DNA from: Nageia nagi | Taxonomy: Eukaryota > Pinophyta | Length of the DNA: 64,000 bases | Assembly (NCBI GenBank): GCA_050084985.1 | Contig: JBITNC010000001.1 | Span: forward strand, 41,726,001-41,790,000 | Reading direction: 5' to 3' | Part shown: in pieces, positions 48,437 to 57,772 of the stretch | Position numbering within the stretch: the stretch's first letter is position 1 | Layout: every line of letters begins with the position of its first letter | Translations under genes and position numbers: made by a program | The notes under the pieces: model-generated | What the model was told of the DNA's origin: nothing | Database searches by the model: none | The model's input: the letters and a program-made list of their open reading frames with translations, nothing else

Positions 48437-49347
48437 AAAAAGAAACCTTATTCAAAAATAAGATAAGAAATATTAAGACAAATATATTCTTTATTACTCT
48501 TGGATAGACCTCAATTGTATAGTAATGAATCTCTAAATTCATTGTGCCTTATCATAAGGGCTTTTAAAAAATAATTTTTGGGCCTTTATGGCCACTAATA
48601 GATTCATCGACATCCTAATGAAATTGTTTGGTGATTGGTATTAGTTTTTGGCATCTGACCCCCAATAGCTAGTGTTTTTATGTTTGTATTTGTAAGCTTT
48701 CAATTCTATCTCTTAAAACCTACAAATAGCCTTTAATTTTCTTTGTTCTTGTTTGTTTGAATGTCCTTAATAGCTTCATTTTTCAACACCTATGGAACTT
48801 GCACACATGAAAATAAAAACATATCAAATATACCTATTCTTTTTAGAAAAGAAATATGATATTCAAAACAAAATGACCATGCAAAAAGTATCAAACTATA
48901 GTACCCAAATCACTTAGGCTCTAAAAGAATTTTAGTAGAGTTACTTTACTTTGAAATTAGGTCCTTTACTTCAATATTGAAGGTTTTATTTATTGATTAA
49001 GGAAACTATAGAAGTTCCCATTTTGGAGAAAAAAATTAGGATAAAAATTTTTATCCATTTTTTTCATGGTGATAATCCAAATATCATATGTGCAAGATGG
49101 ATCCTGAGTCATCCATGATCCATAGCTTTTTATCCAAGTCACTCGAGAAACTTACCATTTTTATTTTGAGTTTTCCAATCATAGAGTCATCAACATTTAT
49201 GTATTGAACATCGCCATCTAGTTTGAGTTTCTAATATTTGAAGTAGGATGCTAACGATTGGTATTTTATTATAAACTTTATAATAATGTTTTAATTTTTT
49301 ATCCTTCTTTCATATATTGAAAGAAGGGTAATTTTTGGGTGTCTACA
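48437..49347 (-). repeat. LTR of Tat type (Tat-B), lower boundary unresolved
   Basis: On the minus strand it starts TGTAGACACCCAAAAA at 49347 after GGGCAAAAA, almost the same junction as Tat-A (TGTAAACACCC). A perfect 10-bp hairpin lies near its start (49303-49327). It either belongs to the Tat-B element above or, less likely, is the 5' LTR of the gag remnant below. The 48437 end is arbitrary. Confidence 0.45.
49303..49327 (+). other. perfect 10-bp inverted repeat near the Tat-B LTR start
   Basis: CCTTCTTTCA-TATAT-TGAAAGAAGG, a 10-bp stem with a 5-nt loop and no mismatches. Confidence 0.8.
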
Positions 49348-49470
49348 TTTTTGCCCTTTTGGAATTATTCACTAATTATGAGTGAGGAATAATTCAAAAA
49401 TTTTCCTTTCGAAAGGTATACTACATTCAAGCTTCTTAACTTGTATTTTTTATTTTGGTCAATTTTTTGG

Positions 49471-50835
49471 ATTGACCTATTCCCTAGAATAAGGTAAATT
49501 TGATTGCTTAAATCATGACTAAATCTATTTCTAATTTTTTGCATTTAAAACATTTAAAAAATAGTATTGTTATATTATCAAAGCAAAACTTATATGTTAT
49601 CACTACACGTATGCTATTTGTGGTAGTTGGATGATGAGAATCTAGTTCATCTCTACATGCTGAATTTAGCATTTGATAAAAAGCGTACTTTGCGAATACA
49701 GTTATTTTGATTGTTCTTTTTTTCCTAGTAGTAGTATTACATGATGATCTTACACAAAAGTTCATACTATGTATTTAGTCATGTTTAAGTTTTCATATTT
49801 TGGATTATTCATAAGTGTTAATTTTTTCAAAATGTGTGATGTTGGTCTAAGTGACAAGTAAGAAGCTTGCTCATTTTTTCCTTGACACATTTTTTTATTT
49901 TTTTTTGGGCTCACCAAGGATGCATGATGGGGGGTATAATATAGTAATTATCCCATCAAATACTAAAGAGGGATGTTTTAATGGTACCTCATTAAGGAAA
50001 CACTATGAGACACTAGAGGGCTTTAATGTTTTTGTATTTTTTATTTATATATTTATGTATTTTTTTGTCACTTCATTTGAAACTCTTAATGAGATACTAG
50101 AAGGAATTAAATATTTTTCATATTTTTTGTTTGTCTCAAAACAAAAATGGGTTTGTTCAAGTCTTCTGACTTGTGGGTTCAATGCCTAAGTCGATATTTA
50201 AAATTGACCTAATCTCTTTGAATAAGTCAAACTTGATTGATCGAATCATGATCAACTCATATTTTAATCTTTTCCACTTGGCACATTTTGAAAACCATTA
50301 TGGTGTATACCAAAATATCACTTGTGTCTATCTCCATATTGTATGTTGTTTATGGTAGTTGCATGAAGACTCTATGTTCATCTCCACATGCTAAAGTTAG
50401 CACATGATAGTAAGCTTATGTTATGTATACATTGATTGGATGTTTTTGCTCTTTTTCATGTCATATATGGTAAATGATGATCTTGCACAAAAGGTTGTAT
50501 CATGCTTTTGAATCATGTTCAATTTTTCAAAGCTTGAATTATTCGTGATATTTGATTACTTTTTAGACATGTAATTTTGGTTAGTTTAACAAGTTAGGAG
50601 GCTTGATTATTTTGATTTTTGATATATTTTTATTACCTCATCAAAGATACATGATGAGGCACCTATAGAGGCATTTAAATATTTTAGTGTATATACGCTT
50701 GCATACACATATTTTTGTATTTTCTTTTCTAGATTCTTAATAGAATACTAGGAGGACTTAAATTTTCTTTGTATTTTTTAATTTTCATTTTTTAAGATTT
50801 TAAATTCTTGTGGGTCATCAAAATTTGGGTCTAAT
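49471..50835 (+). repeat. large tandem duplication, units of ~732 and ~633 bp
   Basis: Unit 1 starts ATTGACCTATTCCCT (49471) and unit 2 ATTGACCTAATCTCT (50203). Shared ordered blocks: CATGATCAACTC-like, TATGGTAGTTGxATGA, TCATCTCxACATGCT, ATGATCTTxCACAAAAG, CACCAAGGATGCATGATG-like and CTTAATxGAxTACTAG. Many indels have accumulated. It is not coding. Confidence 0.75.
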
Positions 50836-51430
50836 CATTGGCATCCAACCTCAATCATCAGTATCAACTTAAAATTACCGTATCCTAGGTCATGAGTAAG
50901 ATAAAAAGAAAAGGTTAGTTATCATTCTCTTATTTTTCTCTTACTGATTTTCAGAGTTCCTATTGGCTTATCATGCTTTTCCCACCATTGACCATCTATT
51001 TGGCTACCTTGTCACTTTTTCTAGGTTAGCATACCACAAAGGAGAAGACCAACTTTTTAATGAGGTAATCAAAGAATAGGCTGGGTTTTCAACCCCCTTT
51101 TTAATTTTTTGTTCAATAGGCTATTCTAGGTTTAATTTAAAAAATAAAATCATAAGAATTATTGTTTTTACATTTAGATATTTTTCAACCATTTAGTTTT
51201 TTGTATTAGAAACTTTTTTAAGGTTTTTGACTTTTTGAAAACTTTAACTCATGATTTTTGGCTAGGGCTGAATGGTTTTAGGGTCACTAGAGTCTAACTG
51301 ATGGACACTGATAACTCTATAACTTTGTTATTTGGTCATTAATGTTTTACCTTTTAATTTTTTTAACTTAGATTAATTTACTCTTATTCTATGTTTAAAA
51401 TGTATTCAATCCTAAGGATCATTACCCCAT
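50836..51430. other. AT-rich stretch, no gene seen
   Basis: T-rich sequence with no motif on either strand. Confidence 0.5.
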
Positions 51431-51439
51431 GATTCTTCA

Positions 51440-52876
51440 AGAGGAAGTTTATTTCTTACCATTTGGGGACAACATATTTCTTCAAAGTATGGGTTTTGAA
51501 GCTAGGCCCTATATGGGTCACATTTACTAGGAGTAACCTCTTGTGGTAGCTTTGCTAGAGAGGTGGGACTCCACCACTTTTAGTTTTCATCTCCTAATTA
51601 GGGGAGACTTTCCCATTCATGGCTAGAGATTCAACACATCATTGATAGAGATGATGTTGATATGTTGTCTCCTACATGTACAAAACTAACATAATGGATA
51701 GATCATGTATGAGATAATCTTAGGTAGGATAAAGTATCTATAGTATTGGCATGATGATCAGTAGGGGAGAGTCAGTTCTCATTTTTGATAGGGTTGATTC
51801 AGTGCTATGTGTTACTTGATACATGTCATGGTAGATTCCTTAGGTCATTTCTTCCTATTATTGTAGACATGATGCAACACAAAACTATTTTCATTTAGGC
51901 TCCCACTTGTTAGCATAGTGCTATAGGGAGTTATTCTTCTATTTATAGGGGAATGAAACCTCATTATTAGTGACTATTACTCTACAGGCATGGGATTATG
52001 AGCATATTATTATTGCACACCCTTATTGAATTCCTATTACTAGTTTTGCAAATAATGTTGAGTATCCAATGGCTGTTTTGATATGGAGGGAGGAATTTTA
52101 AATCCAACTTATTGATAGTATATGTAGAGACATTTGTTGCAACTATGGGACATTTAGTCAACTCATGCCTAATCATTTCAAGTTTCGATCTTATGATCTA
52201 TATCGAATGTGGGATGAGCTAGGTTAATCTTGTCAAGACCATTTAGGCTAAGGTTCTTAACAATCCCAAGATATATTTTTTGGAGTGATTTTAGTTTGAA
52301 TGCATTAGGAACCAATTTGGATTTATGCAGGATGTTCCTTAAGATCCTAGTAGGTATTAGAGAGAGGGAACCCTTCCCATTGAGGGTATTGAGCCTTTGG
52401 TATATATTAATCCTAATCCTACAATGGATGAGGATATCAAGGAAGAGGTATATGATTATGATGTGGGTGTTATAAAGGTTATTTTTTCCTAGTCGTAGGC
52501 TAAGCTAGAGGAGGTTGATGAGGGTGACAAGGTTTTAAAGTACAATAGAATATGTAGGATCCTAGTTTGGGGCCTAGTGTGGAGGAGGAGCATGATGTTG
52601 AGATGGGTCTTATAGAGGATATATCAATTATGAAGATGCAAGCTTAGGAAAAGGTTCACATAGGTGAGGGAGCTTTGGAGGAGGAGGGTACCAATTTCAC
52701 AAGTTCATAGCAATGAATCCTTAGTGATATTGATGAGCTCAAATGTTTACTTGGGTAATCTCTATCACTACATGATCAATCTTGTAAGGATAATGAGCAT
52801 ATTCATGCTTAGCTACAATAATGTAGGCACATAAATGAGGATAGACTTAGATATAGGGCAAAACAAGATAGGTATA
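51440..52876 (+). pseudogene. decayed plant mobile domain-like ORF, antisense to Tat-B
   Basis: Coding-like sequence on the plus strand, broken by many TAA/TAG codons and a few frameshifts. Readable pieces: SAIGSYSSIYRGMK (about 51910), TLQAWDYEHIIIAHPY (51981-52026), FKFRSYDLYRMWDEL, then an acidic tail (VEEEHDVEMGLIEDISIMK, near 52580) and EDRLRYRAKQDRY at the end. The LQ.W.YEH block followed by a short Trp-containing region is what I expect of the C-terminal half of plant mobile domains in retroelements. The ORF is cut at 52876 by the copia-2 insertion, after GTATA. The domain call is tentative. Confidence 0.4.
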
Positions 52877-52946
52877 TGTTATAATTTGTAATGTAATATT
52901 GTGTAATATTTTTTTTAATGTGAATTCACTTAATGCTTAAAGTAAA

Positions 52947-53157
52947 GTACACCTTTATTATAAGATGAAATCCACTCTTTAATCTCTATTTTAACCAAGG
53001 GTAAGGTTAAATATTTTTCTATTTGTATTCACTTAATGCTTAAAGTATTTTTAGATACCTTAAAGCATTAAGGGAATACAAATAGAAAAATATTTAACCT
53101 TACCCTTGGTTAAAATGGAGATTAAAGAGTGGGTTTTATCTTATAATAAAGGTGTAC
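52947..53157 (+). repeat. 95-bp inverted repeat covering the LTR promoter region
   Basis: Left arm 52947-53041 is the reverse complement of right arm 53063-53157 with 4 mismatches in 95, no gaps, and a 21-nt loop. The right arm corresponds to the normal LTR order of copia-1 (ACCTTACCCTTGGTTAAA ... TATAATAAAGG). The left arm is therefore the added, inverted copy. A direct repeat (about 52923-52944 and 53026-53047) marks the junction. Confidence 0.93.
53142..53149 (+). promoter_or_regulatory. TATA-like box of the copia-2 LTR
   Basis: TATAATAA at the place of TATAAATA in copia-1. Its inverted copy lies in the left arm near 52955-52962. Confidence 0.5.
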
Positions 53158-53421
53158 CCCTCTTTCTTTGTAATTAGTTTTGAAGAAGAGTTATGCTATA
53201 GATTTAGGGTTTGGAGAGATAAGAGATTTTGTAAGAGATGTTCTTGAGAATAAGAAGATCTTGGTTAGTGGATGTAATACCAAGGAGGGAGGAACCACTT
53301 TATATGTTGTGTTCTTTGTGAGATTGGCTTTTGTTATTATGCTATTGTGTTGATGTTGTGAATGCCTTATTGAGATCTTGGTAGAATAGGAATTAATTCA
53401 TAAAGGGTTAACTTCCTCAAG

Positions 53422-53436
53422 TGGTATTAGAGCAAG
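53422..53436 (+). other. primer binding site of copia-2
   Basis: TGGTATTAGAGCAAG, the initiator-Met site with one C-to-T change relative to copia-1 (TGGTATCAGAGC). Confidence 0.9.
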
Positions 53437-54089
53437 GTTGGAGGTTTCTCTTCAACATATAAGAAGGTCCATTTCACTCCTTCCTCCATATATAATCTTG
53501 TGAGGTAAAACCAACTTTAAGATATAACATCTCTCCTTATTGATTTGGGATTATTTTTTATATACTAACATATTTTTTGTGTGGTAGTTCAATCTTAAAA
53601 TTTTGCTTACATGATTATTGCTATGAATTATTTTTTTCACTAACACTATCTTATTAGTCCCAATTTTTAAGTATATTTACTTAAGATATAGCAATAATAT
53701 GTTGCAATATTTTTTATGAACCTTGTTTACATATGCAATTTTTCTTAGACTAATATCTAGTGTAGCAATATAGTTTTAAAAATATATATTATTACAAAAG
53801 GTAGAGCATTTCAATTTTAATATTGAATGCTCTATTTACCATAAAAAATATTTTGGATTAAGTTTATACCTCTATATCCTTTTTTTTTTTTGCAAACAAA
53901 AATTGCAAATCTATATATCAAATGTAGATATCAAAATTTATTTTTTTGTATTTTTTATTATTAAAAAATTTAGAATTTTTTTAAATTTAAAATATAATTT
54001 TTTAAAAAATAAAAATAAAAAAATGTTCTTTTATATATAATTGTTTTTGGTTATATCTATATATATAAACCAAAATTTGAGGGCACACG

Positions 54090-54376
54090 GGCCCTCCTAT
54101 GGGAGTGGATGCGCACAGCCTTGAAAGGCCATGCGATCCCTCCTATGGGAGTGGCACACATAGCCTTGAAAGGGCATCCAACCCCTCCTATGGGAGTGGG
54201 TACGTGTAGCCTTAGAAGGGCATGTGGCCTCTCCTTTTGGAGAGGGCACATAGCCTTGAAAGGGTGTGGCCCCTCCACGAGTGGGTGTGTGACCCTAAAA
54301 GGGCTTAGCCCCTCCTTTGGAGAGGTCATGTAGCTCTTAAATGGTGCAGCCCCTCTAAGAGTGGGTGCATGGCCTA
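54090..54376 (+). repeat. GC-rich minisatellite, ~45-bp unit, seven copies
   Basis: Units CCCCTCCTATGGGAGTGGGTxxxCATAGCCTTGAAAGGGCAT-like start at about 54092, 54138, 54183, 54228, 54271, 54309 and 54350. The first three spacings are 46, 45 and 45, then 43, 38 and 41. It stands out sharply from the surrounding AT-rich DNA. It leaves open frames on both strands (54109-54333 plus; 54329-54057 minus), a by-product of the near-45-bp period; I do not call it coding. Confidence 0.85.
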
Positions 54377-55339
54377 CCTCCTTACCCTCATCACAACTTA
54401 CCTCCCACTACTACCACTCACCTTCGAATGTCTCCCACCACTACTGCTCACCTTTAGACACCTTCCACCATTGCCACTTGCCTCTCCTCCTCCTCTAAAG
54501 GCCTTCTACTATAATAAAAAGACATTAAATATATAAAATTTACTACTATTTTTTTTTTAAAAGGGGGTATATTTTTTGAAAAATCAAGGTTATTATTTAC
54601 AAAAAGTTGTTATTTTTTTAAAAAAGAGGAGTTTTTTTGCATTATTATGATTTTTTTGGCATATTTTTTAAAATTTCTATGACCTTAATTTTTAATTTTT
54701 TGGTAAAGGAATCTTGCTATTTTTAAAAAGGAAAATATTTTATCCTTTAAAATTTATAGGGAGGTATGGACTTTCTATCATATGAGCTAAAGGTTACATT
54801 ACTTTCCATTTAAAGCTTTAAATATTTTTTAGGCTAATTTTTTAATTCATTATGAGTAATGTTTTTAAGTAATGGCTAATATTTCTTTATTTGCTAACTA
54901 ATAATTTTACATTAGTGCAAATTATAATAAGGGACTTTATTAATCATGCATTTAAGACAAAAAGTGAGGAATTTATTTACTTTAAGAAAATTTTATGAAT
55001 GCATGGATTAATATTTTTTTCTAATTCATGATTGAGCACACATGTGGTTGGATAAAAGTTCTCTTAAATATTTCTTGGCTATGAATTTATTGATGATAAA
55101 TTGTAAATAAGAATTTTTTTTTGAAGTCCAATGCTTAAGTAACAAGGGAGAGCATTTCCTCATTTTTTGTTACTTGAAAGTAATGAACCTTTGTAAAGAG
55201 ATCCATTAGGAGTTGTAACAAAACCCATTAGAATCTTAGGCTCATACTTATAGATGATGTGGATGAGCTTTTTATTTTAAAGAAATTTATTTGTTATGTA
55301 CATTTACTTTGTCTACAAAGTATGCAAATATTAAAAATG

Positions 55340-55795
55340 CTTTCCTTAAAATGAACACATCTACATGTTTATACTACAACATGACTTGTTTGGGGAGCTA
55401 TGAGGAAGGACAAGGTAGATAGGAGTGTTTTTAGTCTAACAATCCAAGTGGTGAAAATTTTGTACTTATTAATTTCCCCTAAGTTCCTTTGTTGGTATGG
55501 ATTTAACTCCATATAGGTGTACATGCAAGTGTGTAGTGATACTACATGTCCTCTCATCCATTCAGGGATTATCCTGATAACCTAGGAGGAAAACTAAAAA
55601 CTTAATCAAGATAATAATTTGGCCAATTCAACATATGTCATAATTTTGAAAAATAGCTAATAATTCTCCTCGTGAGAGTATATTGCTACCCAAGCTAAAC
55701 TAGTTGAGGATTGGTAGGACCTAGGCTCCTTGCGAGCATCCAAGTGAAGGCCTAATTTTAGATAAGAAAACAATCCTCAACTCTTTCCTCTTTAT
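55340..55795 (+). other. conserved leader block (counterpart of 10640-11090)
   Basis: Aligns along its length with the copia-1 block, including the 39-nt identical run 55557-55595 and GTGTGTAGTGATAC. Confidence 0.65.
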
Positions 55796-55959
55796 GATTA
55801 TACTTGGTGATGGAAAATGTTAGATGAATGATTATTATTCTTTTTAATAATTTAAGAATTTGATTTTTTGATTAGTTCAAACATGTATTTGTATCATTAA
55901 TATTTTAAATTCAACATGTATGCTTATATTATTTATCACCTTCATATTATTTTGTAGCA

Positions 55960-56955
55960 ATGGGAAACTCTTTTGCACCCAAGAATATCCTAAATGGTTC
56001 TAATTATGGTATTTGGAAACCTAAAATGAAATCAAAAATTCAAGCATGGAAACTTTGGATGATTGTTTATGAAAATCAAGTTGCTCCATTAGGGGAGAAG
56101 AAAATTGAAGCTTATAATACAAAAAATGATTTGGCAACTTCTATGATATTTCATGCTATTTTAGATGAAATAGTCCTCCTAATATCATATTCAAGCTTTG
56201 CAAAGTAATCTTGGGATAAACTAAAAAGTATCTACCGTAGCACCAAATTCTCCAGAAGGTTCACCATTCTTTAGAAGTTATTGCAATCATGTCAAGAGGA
56301 AAATGAAAGTGTGGAAATATATTTGAATAAGGTTATTAATTTTAAGAACTAGCTTGGGGTGTGGTTGCAATTGGATCAATGATGAGTTTTTTACATTTAT
56401 TATCCTTCAAATCCTCTCTACTAAATTTAGTCACTTTGTGACTATTATTGAAAGAAGGCTTGATGATGAAAAAGAAGTGTTCTCCTTGGAAAATTTATCA
56501 ATACTTCTCTTGAAACATGAGGAAAAACTTAACAATAAAGTGTTGAACCCCTCTCCTAAGAAACATTCTATGACACTAGGACTAATGAAGCTTCACTTCA
56601 AAAAGAGGGGTTCTCATGATCTAAAAAAAGAACTTCAAGCAAGGTGGAAACAAGTAGCATTATGAACCTAATAAGATTAAAAAAAAAATCCAAAGCTAAA
56701 TTTAATGGCAATTGTAATTTTTATGGCATCTATGGTCATAAGGAAGTTAATTTATGTAAGAGAAAGAAAGAACAAGGTGTAAAATGTAATTTTTGTGGCA
56801 TCTATGGCCATACAAAAGCTGATTGTTTCAAGAAAAAGAAATATCAAGGTGAAAAAGGATCTTGAAAATCAAACAAATTTAATTGTAAGAAGAAGAACAA
56901 GAATTCTACTTATGTTGCTACTTTTTACTTCAAGTTTCAAACATTGGATTATTGA
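55960..56955 (+). pseudogene. gag: copia-2 gag, decayed
   Basis: Begins MGNSFAPKNILNGSNYGIWK at 55960 and follows copia-1 gag. Blocks include YNTKNDLATSMIFHA, GCGCNWINDEFFTFIILQIL (frameshifted near 56345) and two zinc knuckles, CNFYGIYGHKEVNLC and CNFCGIYGHTKADC. The first has lost a Cys. Copia-1 shows one knuckle, so the knuckle is duplicated here. Breaks: TAA at 56206, TAGs in the ILQKLLQ and KNQL positions, a -/+1 shift, and TGA at 56863 where Arg would fit. Past that, frame 1 continues to a TGA at 56953, just inside the pol start. Confidence 0.85.
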
Positions 56956-57772
56956 TTTTGGATGCACTAATCATATTTGTTTTGAAAATACTAAATTTGA
57001 AAATTTTTATAAGTATAGAAAAGATGTAGTTGTGATAGGTGATAATATAGTCCTTGAAGTTTAAGGTATTGGGAGTGTGTTGATACAAGGAAAGATTATT
57101 GAGAACATGCTTTATGTACCTAAACTAACTATGAACCCTTTTTCTATAATTTAGGTTGCAAGGAAAGGTTACTCTTTCAAGTTTAACTCAAACTATTGTT
57201 ACATGAAAAAGGGACTTTCCACTTTGGTGAAAGGTTCAATGAAAGATGACCTCTACATTGTGGATCAATCTCCAACAAAGATGTGTCTTCCTACAAATAT
57301 TTTCTCTAGAGGCAATATTTGGCATTATAAAATAGGTCAACTTAACCATATGAACATTCAAGTTATGAAAGATCAAGAACTTGTGGAAGGTTTGCCTACA
57401 ATATCACCTACAATTGGCCTTTGTGAGGAAAAATGAATTGGTAAAAATTTCTAAAAGATAAGGCAACTAGGGCAACTCAACCTCTTCAACTTGTGCATTC
57501 AGATTTGATGGTCCATTTCTAACTAAGTTTCTTGGGGGAGCATCTTATGTCTTGACCTTTATTGATGACTTTAGTAAAATGACATTTGGCTATATTCTAG
57601 AGCACAGGATCAAACCTTTGATAGGTTCAAAGATTTCAAAGTCTTAGTTGAAAATTAGTCTAGATTCAAAATCAAGATGTTGAGATTTGACAATGGGGGT
57701 GAGTATAATAGCACTAAATTTAATGATTATTATACCAAGTATAAAATCAAGAAGCAATTTTCCATTCCATAC
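56940..57772 (+). pseudogene. pol: copia-2 pol start (PR and partial INT), decayed, +1 to gag
   Basis: WIIDFGCTNHICFENTKF is the protease active-site region, with Ser of DSG changed to Phe. Then FYKYRKDVVVIGDN, YMKKGLSTLVKGSMKDDLYI, and the integrase finger region WHYKIGQLNHMNIQVMKDQE with TIGLCE. The first expected finger His (HQRLGH) is altered. The core blocks HSDLMG (frameshifted) and FDNGGEYNS follow; the Ser of RSDNGG is replaced by Phe. Pol ends within KKQFSIPY at 57772, where gypsy-3 begins. Several frameshifts and TAG/TAA codons are present. Confidence 0.85.

Larger units (their letters stand above)
49348..52876 (-). mobile_element. Tat-B: 3' region of a minus-strand Tat-type element, interrupted by copia-2
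   Basis: Inferred from the PPT/LTR junction at 49347 and from an antisense plant-mobile-domain-like ORF in the same relative place as in Tat-A. No RT or integrase is visible; these would lie beyond the copia-2 and gypsy-3 insertions. Confidence 0.4.
52877..53419 (+). repeat. 5' LTR of copia-2 (543 bp) with a 95-bp inverted duplication
   Basis: Starts TGTTATAATTTGTAATG (copia-1: TGTTAGAATTTGTAATG) and ends CTCA two bases before the primer site. The 3' half keeps the copia-1 landmarks, including the AAGGAGGGAGGAACCAC run. It is longer than the copia-1 LTR because of the inverted duplication at 52947-53157. Confidence 0.9.
53437..55959 (+). other. 2.5-kb leader of copia-2
   Basis: Starts with sequence alignable to copia-1 (GTGAGGTAAAAC near 53500), then very AT-rich sequence (53560-54060). 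Next come a GC-rich minisatellite and a CCTCCCACTACTACC-type repeat (54375-54500), then AT-rich sequence. The conserved block at 55340-55795 precedes gag. No gene. Confidence 0.75.
52877..57772 (+). mobile_element. copia-2: relative of copia-1, interrupted by gypsy-3
   Basis: 5' LTR, primer site, leader, gag and the first half of pol align with copia-1. At 57772, inside integrase, the sequence switches to TGTATATCC, the start of the gypsy-3 LTR. The remaining pol and 3' LTR should lie beyond the right edge of the window. It is more decayed than copia-1, with frameshifts and stops throughout. The left target flank is GTATA. Confidence 0.88.

Noticed and set aside
54057-54333. Open frames on both strands over the GC-rich minisatellite as genes
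   Set aside because: They follow from the ~45-bp repeat period; repeats are imperfect in spacing and there is no homologous domain or start context.
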